The notes below the pieces were generated by a model. It did not search any database, was not told the origin of the DNA, and saw only the letters and a program-made list of their open reading frames with translations. From NCBI GenBank assembly GCA_965208275.1, contig OZ242331.1:3720001-3784000 (forward strand): a stretch of 64,000 nucleotides of DNA, in the 5' to 3' direction. Of the stretch, positions 35,444 to 45,008 are shown piece after piece. The position numbers and the translations under genes were made by a program. Within the stretch, counting starts at the first letter, position 1. Every line of letters starts with the position of its first letter. This DNA is from Bin5 sp022827195 (GTDB lineage Bacteria > Chloroflexota > Anaerolineae > Caldilineales > Caldilineaceae).

Positions 35444-36196
35444 ATGGACAAGAGACTGGTGCAGGAACAGTTCGGCGTCAACGCCCGCGAATACGTCACC
35501 AGCCGGCCCCACGCCAAGGGCGCCAGTCTGCAACGTCTGGTCGAAGTGGTCCGGCCGCAGCCGCACTGGCACGCGCTCGATATCGCCACGGCCGCCGGCC
35601 ACACAGCCTTCGCCTTCGCCCCTCACGTCGCCCACGTGCACGCAACTGATATCACGGCGCAGATGCTGACCGTAGCCCGCGAACAGGCGGAAGCGCGCGG
35701 CATCGCCAATGTAACCGTCGAGTACGCCGACGCCGACAATCTGCCCTACCCGGACGGCCGGTTCGACCTGCTTACCTGCCGCATCGCCCCCCATCATTTC
35801 CCCGACGTCGACGCCTTTCTGCGGGAATCGGTGCGCGTGCTCCGTCCTGGCGGCATCCTCGCAGTGGTGGACAACGTCGTGCCCGCCGACGTCGCCGGCG
35901 ACTTCGTCAATGCCTTCGAAAAGCTGCGCGACCCCAGCCACGGCCGCTGCCTCAGCATCGAGGAATGGCTCGACGGCTACACAAACGCGGGGCTGGAGCT
36001 GCTGCACAATGAAGTCCTCGAAAAACAGATGGTCTTCGAAAACTGGGCGGCGCGCCACGATCCGGTGATGCAGTCCTACCTGCAGGCGCTCCTCTGGCAC
36101 GGTCCGCCCGCGGCGCAGGCATTCCTGAATCCGCTCAAGCAGGACGACCAGACGCTCTTTCACCTGCAGGAGGGGCTCTTTACCGGTCGCAAATAG
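35444..36196 (+). CDS. Class I SAM-dependent methyltransferase
   Basis: A 250-residue methyltransferase of the UbiE/type 11 kind. Motif I is LDIATAAGHTAFAFAP, followed by HATDITAQML (motif I acidic end), EYADADNLPYPDGRFDLLTCR and the post-motif block SVRVLRPGGILAVVDNV. The methyl acceptor is unknown. It is third in a tightly packed unit with the PH-domain and phosphatase genes. Confidence 0.85.
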   Translation: MDKRLVQEQFGVNAREYVTSRPHAKGASLQRLVEVVRPQPHWHALDIATAAGHTAFAFAPHVAHVHATDITAQMLTVAREQAEARGIANVTVEYADADNLPYPDGRFDLLTCRIAPHHFPDVDAFLRESVRVLRPGGILAVVDNVVPADVAGDFVNAFEKLRDPSHGRCLSIEEWLDGYTNAGLELLHNEVLEKQMVFENWAARHDPVMQSYLQALLWHGPPAAQAFLNPLKQDDQTLFHLQEGLFTGRK

Positions 36197-36405
36197 TTCA
36201 CTTTGGCAGGTGCATCCCTGCCGGCACTCAACAGGAGCGTATCCAGGATTTTTGTCGGGCATTGCCCGTTCACACTTCTTGGAGTAGGCTTACCTTTCCA
36301 GAAAACCCGCTCCCGGCTTGCGATGTCCCCGACCCTGCCGGATTCCCAACAGCGGCGCGAGCGAGCGCCAAGCTGAAATAGACGTCCGCACAGAGAGAAA
36401 ACTGC

Positions 36406-37866
36406 ATGACAAATCAGGGTTCAATTGGCGAAACGATTGCACAAATGCCCATTCGCTTCGGCACGGACGGTTGGCGAGGACGCATGGCCGAAGACTACAC
36501 CTTTGCAAATGTCCGCCGCTGCGCGCAGGGCTTCGCCAACTGGCTGGCGGACGAGGGCCACGCAGCCAACGCGGTCGTCGTCGGCCACGACAAACGCTTC
36601 CAGGGAGAGCATTTCGCAGCTGCCGCGGCCGAGGTACTGGCCGGCAACGGCTTCCGCGTTCTGCTGGTTGACGACGCCGCGCCGACGCCGGTAATCAGCT
36701 TCGCCGCCGTCGACAACAACGCGGTCGGCGCGGTGAACATAACCGCCAGCCACAATCCGCCCGAAGACAACGGCTTTAAGGTGCGCGACGCCAGCGGCGG
36801 CGCGGTGCCCCCGGAAGGGTTGGCCGAAATCGAAGCCCGCATCCCCGGTACGGAGGGCGTGTGCCGCACCCCGCTTGACGCGGCCCTGGCCAGTGGCGCG
36901 GTCCGCTATATCCAGCCGCAGGCCGCCTATCTGGCCCGCCTGAACGAACTGATCGACGTTGCGCGCATCCGCGACGCCGGCCTGAAGATCGTCGTCGACA
37001 GCATGTGGGGCAACGGCGCCGGCTGGCTGAGCGAAATCCTGGCGGGCGGCAAGACCGATGTCATCGAGGTCCACGCCCAGCGCAATCCGATATTCCCCGA
37101 AATGGCCCGCCCTGAGCCAATCCCCCCAAATGTGGACGCCGGCCTGGCCGTCGCCCGCTCCGCCGAAGCCGATTGCGTCTGCATTCTAGACGGGGACGCC
37201 GACCGCTGCGGCTTCGGCGATGAGAACGGCCAGTTCATCGACCAGTTGCGGGTCTACGGGCTGCTGGCCTACTACCTGTTAGAGGTGCGCGGCGAACGCG
37301 GCCCGATTGTCAAGACCCTCAGCACGACCTCGATGCTCGACAAGCTATGCGCGGCCTACGATGTACCTGTCGTGGAGACGGGCGTCGGCTTCAAATACGT
37401 GGCCCCGGCGATGCTGGAGCACAACGCGCTCATCGGCGGCGAGGAGAGCGGCGGCTACGCCTTCCGCGGCCACGTACCCGAACGCGACGGCATCCTCTCT
37501 AATCTCTACCTGCTGGACCTGATGGTGCGTACGGGCAAAAGGCCGACCGAGCTGCTACGGCTTCTCTTCGAGCGGGTCGGCGAGCACTACTACGACCGCA
37601 TCGACATCCGGTTGACCGGCGAGGAGATGAAGGCCGCGGCCCAGCACAAACTCGAAAACGTCGACATCGGCGGCTGCACGCTGGGCGGCCTCGCCGTCAC
37701 CGAACGAATCACCGTCGACGGCTACAAATTCCTGATGGAGGACGGCGGCTGGCTTCTGGTGCGCTTCTCCGGCACCGAACCGTTGATCCGAATCTATACC
37801 GAGACGACCCGCAAGGAGAGTGTGGCCGCGATCCTTGCCGACGGCCGGAAACTGGTGGGCCTATAG
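36406..37866 (+). CDS. Phosphoglucomutase/phosphomannomutase family protein
   Basis: The 486-residue alpha-D-phosphohexomutase has the catalytic serine S115 in TASHNPPEDNGFKV, the metal-binding loop DGDADR at residues 262-267, the sugar-recognition motif GGEESGGYAF and the phosphate-binding loop RFSGTEPLIRIY. It interconverts the 1- and 6-phosphates of a hexose or hexosamine. Whether glucose, mannose or glucosamine is used cannot be told. The start ATG follows GAGAGA. It stands alone with about 200-base gaps on both sides. Confidence 0.92.
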   Translation: MTNQGSIGETIAQMPIRFGTDGWRGRMAEDYTFANVRRCAQGFANWLADEGHAANAVVVGHDKRFQGEHFAAAAAEVLAGNGFRVLLVDDAAPTPVISFAAVDNNAVGAVNITASHNPPEDNGFKVRDASGGAVPPEGLAEIEARIPGTEGVCRTPLDAALASGAVRYIQPQAAYLARLNELIDVARIRDAGLKIVVDSMWGNGAGWLSEILAGGKTDVIEVHAQRNPIFPEMARPEPIPPNVDAGLAVARSAEADCVCILDGDADRCGFGDENGQFIDQLRVYGLLAYYLLEVRGERGPIVKTLSTTSMLDKLCAAYDVPVVETGVGFKYVAPAMLEHNALIGGEESGGYAFRGHVPERDGILSNLYLLDLMVRTGKRPTELLRLLFERVGEHYYDRIDIRLTGEEMKAAAQHKLENVDIGGCTLGGLAVTERITVDGYKFLMEDGGWLLVRFSGTEPLIRIYTETTRKESVAAILADGRKLVGL

Positions 37867-38070
37867 CGACGAGAAGAGAAAACACCGCCCGCTCCGCCCT
37901 GCCGCGGCCCTCCCTTCAGTTGCCAATCGCTCTTTCCTGCGGCGGTACTATGTGATAAAATTAACAATCAGCCCTTGTCAGTATACAGTTGGATACAACA
38001 CTGGTATCGCTTCATCAGACCGCATTGGGCGTGAGCACCGATACGCTGCCATCTCCATAGTTGAGCGCAA

Positions 38071-38982
38071 ATGACTGTTCCGACGCTGGTCGACAGCCAC
38101 TGCCATCTGGATATGGAGCAATTCGATACCGACCGCGCGGCGGTGCTGAAGCGGGCGGGGGCGCAGGGCGTGCGCCGGATCGTAAACCCCGGCATCGATC
38201 TGGCCCACAGCCGGCGGGCCATCGAGTTGGCAGAACGGCATCCGCAGGTGTACGCGGCGGTGGGCATCCATCCCAACAGCAGCGGGGACTTCAATGAGCG
38301 CGCGCTCACACAACTGGCCGCGCTGGCCGAGCACCCCAAGGTTGTCGCCATCGGCGAGATCGGGCTGGACTACCACTGGGACCTTGTCTCCCCCCAGGAG
38401 CAGGCCCGTGCCTTTCGCGCGCAGCTCAAGTTGGCCGCCGAAACCGGCCTGCCGGTGATCATCCACAACCGCAACGCGTCCGCCGATGTGGCCCAAATCC
38501 TTGGCGAGTGGACGGCGAGCGAACGCACCCGCAGCTCACCCCTCGCCCAACGAGAGCTTTGGGGTGTCCTGCACGCGTTCTCCGGCGATGCTGCGCTGGC
38601 GCTAGCGGCAATGGACTGGCAATTCACCCTGGGGCTCGGCGGCGCGTTGACGTTCAAAAACGCGCGGTCGTTGCACAAGCTGGCCAGCCAGCTCTGCCTG
38701 GACCGGCTGATGCTCGAAACCGATGCCCCCTGGCTGACGCCGCACCCAATGCGCGGGAAACGCAACGAGCCGGCCAATGCTGCGCTGGTGGCGCAACGGC
38801 TGGCAGAACTTCTGGCCGCAACGGTGGAAGAGGTGGCCGCTCGCACAACCGCAGTGGCCTGCGCCCTCTTTGGCATTGACGCAGGCGAGCTGCCCGCACC
38901 GGCAGACGGGCTCCCGTTGACCGCAGACATACTTTCCGAATCAACTCCTCAGCCGCGCGAATCGGCAACGTCTTATGGTTGA
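38071..38982 (+). CDS. tatD: TatD-family metal-dependent hydrolase/DNase
   Basis: A 303-residue amidohydrolase-fold protein with the metal ligands in LVDSHCHLD, then VGIHPN, AIGEIGLDYHW, PVIIHNRNA and LMLETDAPWLTP. TatD enzymes trim DNA 3' ends or remove D-aminoacyl groups, depending on the member. About 25 residues in the middle (WTASERTRSSPLAQRE) extend a loop. Its last eight bases overlap the start of the polyprenyl synthase, so the two are likely co-translated. Confidence 0.9.
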   Translation: MTVPTLVDSHCHLDMEQFDTDRAAVLKRAGAQGVRRIVNPGIDLAHSRRAIELAERHPQVYAAVGIHPNSSGDFNERALTQLAALAEHPKVVAIGEIGLDYHWDLVSPQEQARAFRAQLKLAAETGLPVIIHNRNASADVAQILGEWTASERTRSSPLAQRELWGVLHAFSGDAALALAAMDWQFTLGLGGALTFKNARSLHKLASQLCLDRLMLETDAPWLTPHPMRGKRNEPANAALVAQRLAELLAATVEEVAARTTAVACALFGIDAGELPAPADGLPLTADILSESTPQPRESATSYG

Positions 38983-40159
38983 TCAGGTGCAGGTCGATAA
39001 GTTTACCAAAACCGATGCCAGACCCATTGCGCCTGACACGCCTCATAAGCCGCCCTCGGGCGCGCACAGCCCACGCGAAGCCGCCATACGTGAGAAATTC
39101 CGCCGCGCATTGCTCATGCCGCAGGATGCGCCGGCGCTGCTGGAGCCGGTGCGCGCCGCGCTTGCACAAGTCGAAGACAAGATGAAGAGCGTTGACGCCG
39201 ACGTTTTTGCGCCCCTTGCAAACGCCTTCATCGAACTGATCGGCCAGGGCGGGAAACGGCTGCGGCCGGCGCTTGCGCTTCTGGCCGCGGGGCTGCAAGA
39301 CGGACACGCCTCAGAATCAATCAACGCCAAAGCAGGCATGACCCTAACCCCGCATCCGATCATCGCCCTGGCAGCCGCGGTCGAAATGCTGCACACCGCC
39401 ACGCTCGTCCACGACGACGTGATCGACGGTTCCCTGCTGCGCCGCGATGCCCCAACGCTTAACGCCTCCTGGAGCCCGGGGGCCACCGTCCTGGCCGGAG
39501 ACTATATGTTCGCCCGCTCCGCCCAGTTCGCGGCCGAAACCGAAAATACTCGCGTGATTACCATTTTCAGCGATACACTGCGCGTGATCGTCGATGGCGA
39601 AATGCGCCAGCTCGCCGACCGCAACGACTTTGACCAGGACCGCCAGGCCTACTACCAACGTATCTACGCCAAGACGGCCAGCCTCTATAGCGCGGCCACC
39701 GAAGCCGCCGCCGTCCTGGTCGGCCTGCCGTCCGCACAGGTTCAGGCGCTGAAATCCTTCGGATATCAGTTCGGCATGGCTTTCCAGATTGTAGACGACA
39801 TTCTCGATTTCATCGGCACCGACGCCGCCCTCGGCAAACCTGCAGGCAGCGACCTGCTACAGGGTACGTTGACCCTGCCCTTCCTCTACTACCTGCAGGA
39901 TCTGCCCCATCCGCAGAAACTGGTGGACCGCCTCCTCCAGGCACGCGAGCGCGCCGACGCAGGCGATTCCCGCGCCCTGTCAGCGACGGTGCAGGAAATC
40001 GTCAAGGCCGTGCCCGCCAGCGGCGCCATCGAGGCCGCGCACCAGGAAGCGCTCGGCTTCCTCGACCACGCCGTCCACAACCTGTCATCCTTCGACGACA
40101 GCCTCTGTCAACGCTCTCTCTTGGGGCTGTGCGCCTTTGTTGTGCAACGCAGCAGTTGA
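38975..40159 (+). CDS. Trans-polyprenyl diphosphate synthase
   Basis: The 394-residue enzyme elongates an allylic diphosphate with isopentenyl units. The first Asp-rich motif is DDVID (D147 onward, in LVHDDVIDGSLLRR) and the second DDILD (D274 onward). GGKRLRPALALLA marks the conserved Lys/Arg region. The N terminus is about 40 residues longer than usual. Chain length is not clear from sequence; a menaquinone side-chain role is common for long-chain members. Confidence 0.92.
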   Translation: MVDQVQVDKFTKTDARPIAPDTPHKPPSGAHSPREAAIREKFRRALLMPQDAPALLEPVRAALAQVEDKMKSVDADVFAPLANAFIELIGQGGKRLRPALALLAAGLQDGHASESINAKAGMTLTPHPIIALAAAVEMLHTATLVHDDVIDGSLLRRDAPTLNASWSPGATVLAGDYMFARSAQFAAETENTRVITIFSDTLRVIVDGEMRQLADRNDFDQDRQAYYQRIYAKTASLYSAATEAAAVLVGLPSAQVQALKSFGYQFGMAFQIVDDILDFIGTDAALGKPAGSDLLQGTLTLPFLYYLQDLPHPQKLVDRLLQARERADAGDSRALSATVQEIVKAVPASGAIEAAHQEALGFLDHAVHNLSSFDDSLCQRSLLGLCAFVVQRSS

Positions 40160-40180
40160 ACGCACCCACCTGTAAACGCG

Positions 40181-41383
40181 ATGTTCAGCCAACTTCGCAG
40201 TCGAGTGGACAGCCGCGGCGACAAGGCTCGACATGACGGCGCGTCCCACTACACGACCGCGCTCTCAGGCCAATTCGAACAAGATTTGGCGAGCGAAGCA
40301 CGCTCCCTGACCGACATCGTTATCGTGATCGTCTCCTGGAACGTTTGGGACCATCTGCGCGCCTGCCTCACCTCGATTCAAGACCAGAGCCAGCCAATTG
40401 ACGAGTCGCACGCCAGCACGAAAAGTGCGTTGGCGTCATCGACGTTCGTACGCCGCTTCGGCCCGCACAACGAGGCCACGCTCCAGGTCGTTGTACTTGA
40501 CAACGCCAGCGAAGACGCCACCACAACCCTGCTCACAAACCGATTCCCCTGGGTGCAAACGATCTTCAGCGACGAAAACCTGGGCTTCACCGGCGGCAAC
40601 AACCGGGCACTGGAGGCCATGGGGCTAGATGTGCGTATCGACGAGAAACCCGCCCCGGACAACGGGCAGGCAGGCCATCAGCCGTCCCCGGCCGCGCCGG
40701 CGCGCTTCATCTACTTCCTCAACCCGGACACCGAACTCCTGCCGGGCAGCCTGTGGGCGCTCTACCGGGGCATCGACCAGGACGGGACGATCGGCGTGAT
40801 CGGGCCGCAGCTGCGCTACGCGGATGGTGCGCTGCAAAGCAGTCGCCGGCGTTTCCCCGGCCCGCTGACCGGCTTCTTCGAGAGCACCTGGCTCGAGCGT
40901 ACCTGGCCCCGCAACCCGTGGACCCGGCACTATCACCTAGCCGACTGGCCCGCGGACGCCCGCCAGGATGTGGACTGGCTCGTCGGCGCAGCGCTGCTCG
41001 TGCGCGGCGAAGCACTGACCGCGCTCGGCGGATTCGATCCCCAGTTCTTCATGTACAGCGAAGAGACCGACCTCTGCCGCCGCATCAGGAGGGCCGGCTG
41101 GCGCGTCGTCTACGACCCGGCCGCCATCGTCATCCACGCCGAGGGCCGCAGCAGCGGCCAGGTGAGCGCCAGACGCCATATCCTCTTCAACCGCAGCAAA
41201 GTACGCTACGCGCGCAAATGGCACGGCCCCCTCTGGGCAGCCCTGCTGCGTTGCTATCTCCTCTCCGAATTTCGCCTCCAGATTGCCTGCGAGTCCTTCA
41301 AAGCCTTCCTCGGCCACAGACGCGACCTGCGCCGCGACCGCATCGCCGCCTACCGCGATGTGCTCAGGAGCAATTTGGATTAG
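40181..41383 (+). CDS. Family 2 glycosyltransferase (rhamnosyltransferase-like)
   Basis: The 400-residue GT-A enzyme has DIVIVIVSWNVWDHLRACLTSI, the nucleotide-sugar site VVLDNASEDATTTLL, the metal-contact strand YFLNPDTELL and the acceptor-side SEETDLCRRIRRAGWRVVYDP. This matches WcaA/WbbL-like transferases of cell-wall or polysaccharide synthesis. The first 40 residues and a 25-residue insert after the nucleotide-sugar loop are poorly conserved. The start is 21 bases after the polyprenyl synthase stop. Confidence 0.88.
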   Translation: MFSQLRSRVDSRGDKARHDGASHYTTALSGQFEQDLASEARSLTDIVIVIVSWNVWDHLRACLTSIQDQSQPIDESHASTKSALASSTFVRRFGPHNEATLQVVVLDNASEDATTTLLTNRFPWVQTIFSDENLGFTGGNNRALEAMGLDVRIDEKPAPDNGQAGHQPSPAAPARFIYFLNPDTELLPGSLWALYRGIDQDGTIGVIGPQLRYADGALQSSRRRFPGPLTGFFESTWLERTWPRNPWTRHYHLADWPADARQDVDWLVGAALLVRGEALTALGGFDPQFFMYSEETDLCRRIRRAGWRVVYDPAAIVIHAEGRSSGQVSARRHILFNRSKVRYARKWHGPLWAALLRCYLLSEFRLQIACESFKAFLGHRRDLRRDRIAAYRDVLRSNLD

Positions 41384-41494
41384 CCTGCCTTCCTTCCCCT
41401 CGATTCTTTCTGTCCCCGCGTCTCTTCGTGTAAGATGCTCCTCAACGCGCTGCCTCTTCATCACTGACGGCGCAACCTATCAGGAGACACTTCA

Positions 41495-42871
41495 GTGGCA
41501 CGATTCCAAACAAAGCCGATCAGCGGCGCACGCGACTTCCTGCCCTTGGACGTCCTGCGCCGCCAGTATGTCATCGACGTGATCGAACGCGTCTACCAGA
41601 GTTACGGCTTCGAGCCGCTCGAAACGCCGGTGATGGAACGGCTCGATACCCTGCTCGGCAAATACGGCGAAGAGGGCGACCAGCTCATCTTCCGCGTCGC
41701 CAAACGCGGCGCCAAGCTGCAGCGCGCCCTCGTCGAGACCCCGACCGAAGACGAGATCGCCGACGCCGGCCTGCGCTACGACCTCACCGTGCCGCTCGCC
41801 CGCATCGTCGCCGAATACAGCAATCAGCTGCCGCGCTACTTCAAACGGTACCAGATCGCGCCCGTCTACCGCGCCGACCGGCCCGCCAAAGGGCGCTATC
41901 GCGAGTTCTACCAATGCGATCTCGATGTGGTTGGCTCCTCCAGCCGGCTGGTCGAAGCCGAGGTGCTCAACGCCGGCGCCCAGGTCCTGCAGGAGTTGGG
42001 CTTCCACGGCCGCGACGCGTCGGGATTCCGGCTGCGCCTCAACCACCGCGGCGTCCTGCGCGGACTGATGGAAGTGAGCGGTGTGCCGGGGGCGCTGGAA
42101 TCGGACGCGCTCGTCGCCGTCGACAAACTGGACAAGATCGGCCTGGAAGGCGTCGCAAAGGAGCTGCGCGCCCGCGGCATCGAGCAGAGCGCCGCCTCCG
42201 CCTTGCTGGAACTGATGGCCGCCGCGCCCGATGAGACCTGCGCCGTCCTCGCCTGGCTGCGCCAAATACTGACAGGCTCCGCCGGCGGCGCGCAGGCGGT
42301 GAATGAACTTGAAGAGATCGTGACGCTGACGCAGTCGGGCCCCGCCGGCGAACACATCCGCATCGACCCCTACCTTGCACGCGGCCTCAGCTACTACACC
42401 GGACCGACCTACGAGGTCGAGTTCCCGACCCTGAGCGGCTCCGGCGGCGGCGGCGGACGCTACGACGACCTGATCGGCATGTTCAGCAACCGCTCCATCC
42501 CCGCCTGCGGCTTCAGTTTCGGCCTGGAACGCATCCTCCTGATCATGGAGGAGCGCGGCCTCTTCCCCCACAAACTGGCCGGCCAGCCACAGGCGCTGAT
42601 CACCAACTTCGACCCGGACACCCTGGCCGCCAACGTCGAGCTGGCGCACGCATTGCGCAGCGCCGGCCTGCGCGTCGACTTCTACCCGGACCTAGACAAC
42701 CTGGGCCGCCAGTTCCGGTACGCCGAAGAGCGCAACATCCCCTTCGCCCTTCTGCTCGGCGGCAACGAGCTTGCCGCCGGAACCGTCACAATAAAGGACC
42801 TGATCAGCGGCGAACAGAATTCGGTAGCGCGAGCGGATGCGGTCGACAGCTTGCGCCAGCGACTCCGATAG
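41495..42871 (+). CDS. hisS: Histidyl-tRNA synthetase
   Basis: A 458-residue class II synthetase. GARDFLPLDVLRR opens the catalytic domain; motif 2 is YRADRPAKGRYREFYQCD; the histidine-specific loops ARGLSYYTGPTYEVEF and GGGGRYDDLIGMF follow; motif 3 is GFSFGLERILLIM. The anticodon-binding domain fills the C terminus. The GTG start is supported by AGGAGA at 41482-41487. Length and motifs are normal. Confidence 0.96.
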   Translation: MARFQTKPISGARDFLPLDVLRRQYVIDVIERVYQSYGFEPLETPVMERLDTLLGKYGEEGDQLIFRVAKRGAKLQRALVETPTEDEIADAGLRYDLTVPLARIVAEYSNQLPRYFKRYQIAPVYRADRPAKGRYREFYQCDLDVVGSSSRLVEAEVLNAGAQVLQELGFHGRDASGFRLRLNHRGVLRGLMEVSGVPGALESDALVAVDKLDKIGLEGVAKELRARGIEQSAASALLELMAAAPDETCAVLAWLRQILTGSAGGAQAVNELEEIVTLTQSGPAGEHIRIDPYLARGLSYYTGPTYEVEFPTLSGSGGGGGRYDDLIGMFSNRSIPACGFSFGLERILLIMEERGLFPHKLAGQPQALITNFDPDTLAANVELAHALRSAGLRVDFYPDLDNLGRQFRYAEERNIPFALLLGGNELAAGTVTIKDLISGEQNSVARADAVDSLRQRLR

Positions 42872-42939
42872 CGTTTGGGAGATTCTTCCCCGACAAGACC
42901 CGAATCGGCCTCTGCAGTTTTTCCTGTTTCAAGGTCCAC

Positions 42940-43221
42940 ATGGTAGATACGACGATGCCGCAGGTCGTTCCCACCATGGCGACGCTGGCTGTCCTCCGCT
43001 TCATGGGCAATTGGAACTCCTTCTTCTATCCAATGATCGTCACCTCCAAGTCGGATATGCGCACCCTCACCGTCGGACTTGGCACCGTGGCCCGCGCCGG
43101 CGGGGACGCGGGACTGGATATGTCGGGCGCGGTTATCGGCTTCCTGCCGACCCTGCTCGTCTTTGTCCTCATGCAGCGCTATATTATACGCGGCATCTCC
43201 CTGAGCGGCGTGAAAGGCTGA
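42940..43221 (+). pseudogene. C-terminal remnant of a sugar ABC transporter permease
   Basis: Only 93 residues: PQVVPTMATLAVLRFMGNWN SFFYPMIVT-type sequence, then a last helix ending MQRYIIRGISLSGVKG. This is the C-terminal end of MalG/CUT1-type sugar permeases, which are about 270-300 residues. The N-terminal two thirds, including the first helices, are missing, and the upstream bases do not continue the homology. It is probably a fragment left from a deleted sugar transporter operon just before the 2-hydroxyacid dehydrogenase gene. Confidence 0.8.
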
Positions 43222-43230
43222 TACACTCGC

Positions 43231-44238
43231 ATGGCACAGAATCGCAAAATCCTATACCTGCCCCCGGCCGGCCTCTCCGAAAACATCCTCTCCCCGCAGG
43301 CCGTCGCCATCCTGGAGAGCCTCGGCACCGTATTCTGGAATGAAACGGGCCGCAACTACACCAGCGACGAGCTCCTCGAATTGCTCTCCGGCGCCGCCGC
43401 CGTCATCACCTCCTGGGGCTCGCCCCAGATCACCGAGGAGCACGTCGCCGCCGCAGACGAACTTCAGATCGTCGGCCACGCCGCCGGCTCGGTCAAGACC
43501 CGTCTCGCCCCCGCCGGCCACGAACGCGGTATCGTCCTCCTCAGCGCCGCCGACGTAATCGCAGAATCCGTCGCCGAATACACCCTCTGGGCCATGCTCA
43601 GCGGACAGCGCAACCTCCTCCGCTACGAGCGGGTGATGAAACAGGAGCGCGGCTGGAAAAGCGCAGATGAGCATTTTGGCCACTCCCTCTACGCCAAAAA
43701 AATCGGCATCGTCTCTGCCAGCATGGTCGGCCGCCGCGTCATCGGCCTCCTCAAACCGTTCGGCTGCGACGTCATGGTTTACGACCCCTATCTGAGCGAC
43801 GAAGACGCCCGCCTGCTCGACGTGCGTCCCGTTACGCTGGAGGAACTCTTCGCAGCCGCCGACATCATCTCGGTCCATGCGCCGATCACACCCGAAACCA
43901 GGCGCATGATCACCCGCGCCCATTTCGAGTCGATTCGCGACGGCGCCCTCTTCGTTCACACCGCCCGTACCTGGGTGCTCGACCAGGACGCCCTGACAGC
44001 CGAGCTGCAGAAAAACCGCTTCAACGCCTTCATCGACGTATTCGAGCCCGAACCCCTGCCCGCCGACCATCCCCTGCGCGATCTCGACAACGTCTTTCTC
44101 TCCCCCCACGTCTCCGGCCATACTTCCGAGAGCCGCCTGCGTCTGGTTGAAGAGATCGCCCGCGACATCCAGCGCTTCTTCAACGACCAGCCGCTGCGAC
44201 TCGCCGTCCCCTACGAGAAGCTCAGCATCATGGCCTGA
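43231..44238 (+). CDS. D-isomer-specific 2-hydroxyacid dehydrogenase family protein
   Basis: A 335-residue NAD(P)-dependent dehydrogenase. The catalytic Arg region reads VHTARTWVLDQDAL, the Glu lies in DVFEPEPLPADHPL and the His in SPHVSGHTSESRLR. The dinucleotide loop is unusual: where relatives have GLGxIG after the strand, this protein has SASMVG (from G159 on, GIVSASMVGRR), so two glycines are serines. Cofactor binding may be altered. It follows a permease remnant and probably acted in sugar-acid metabolism. Confidence 0.85.
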   Translation: MAQNRKILYLPPAGLSENILSPQAVAILESLGTVFWNETGRNYTSDELLELLSGAAAVITSWGSPQITEEHVAAADELQIVGHAAGSVKTRLAPAGHERGIVLLSAADVIAESVAEYTLWAMLSGQRNLLRYERVMKQERGWKSADEHFGHSLYAKKIGIVSASMVGRRVIGLLKPFGCDVMVYDPYLSDEDARLLDVRPVTLEELFAAADIISVHAPITPETRRMITRAHFESIRDGALFVHTARTWVLDQDALTAELQKNRFNAFIDVFEPEPLPADHPLRDLDNVFLSPHVSGHTSESRLRLVEEIARDIQRFFNDQPLRLAVPYEKLSIMA

Positions 44239-44486
44239 ATGCAGATTCACCTTGACGCATTCAGCGCCCCAGTGGCTGCTTGCAACCGACTCCAACTGAG
44301 AACCGGACCGCTTCCCCAATGAAGCCGGGAGGCTTTGCTCTACGGCCATGCCGCCGGATCGCCGATCAATCCAGGCTGCCCCTCTTCCGACTATCCGCCG
44401 CCTGAAGAGGGACCCTATGAGACACCAGGGACGAACAACGAAAATTGGCCAAAAAAGTGAAATCGCGTGCAAAAGCGTTCCAACCG

Positions 44487-44589
44487 TGCTACGCTGTAAC
44501 TGTCATGCCTATCAACCCGACGCTACCAACCAATTGCGCGCAGTTTCCTGCGGGAGCCCGAAAAACCTGCTACTCTGTAAATGTCATGC
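44487..44589. repeat. Pair of 22-bp direct repeats
   Basis: Bases 44487-44508 and 44568-44589 match at 20 of 22 positions (TGCTACKCTGTAAMTGTCAT plus GC). Start-to-start distance is 81 bases. They could be two binding sites for one regulator. Confidence 0.8.
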
Positions 44590-44680
44590 GATTCCAACCG
44601 CCGAAATATGCCCGGAATACACCCGAAATACCGCCAATTCCGGCACCGAACATCCCCCTTCGGAAAAAAAATTTAGGGCG

Positions 44681-44723
44681 ACATTGGACGACATTGGGGG
44701 ACATTGGGGGACATATGTCCCCC
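44681..44723. repeat. 10-bp phased repeats ending in an 18-bp perfect palindrome
   Basis: Four units start exactly ten bases apart: ACATTGGACG (44681), ACATTGGGGG (44691), ACATTGGGGG (44701), ACATATGTCC (44711). The last forms part of the perfect palindrome at 44706-44723 (five G, ACATATGT, five C). Ten-base phasing puts each unit on the same DNA face. Confidence 0.85.
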
Positions 44724-45008
44724 TTTCACGCCAAAACGCGAAGATTTCGGTCCCATAAGGAAGACTGGCCGGACAACCGCCATGTCAGCCTCACAAACAT
44801 GCAAAACATGGGACCAACCGCCACACATACCAGGATCGATCTGAGAGGTAAAGAAATCGAAACTCTCGGTTTCTAAAGGGAAATGCAGTAGATTCCATTT
44901 GAAACCCCGACGTCTCGGAAAGACGACACAAAGGATTCACCGGCACTTCGGCCGAGCGCTCTACAGTACGAAATCCTTGATCCCTTCAGGAAAACACCCT
45001 GGTTTGAA

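Noticed and set aside
41384..41494. Possible T-box leader before hisS
   Set aside because: Only 111 bases are available and no T-box core or terminator stem is visible.
44348..44876. Overlapping small open frames in the 44.2-45.0 kb gap
   Set aside because: No domain or ribosome site, and the repeated CYAVTVM/CYSVNVM pattern comes from the 22-bp DNA repeat rather than from protein constraint.
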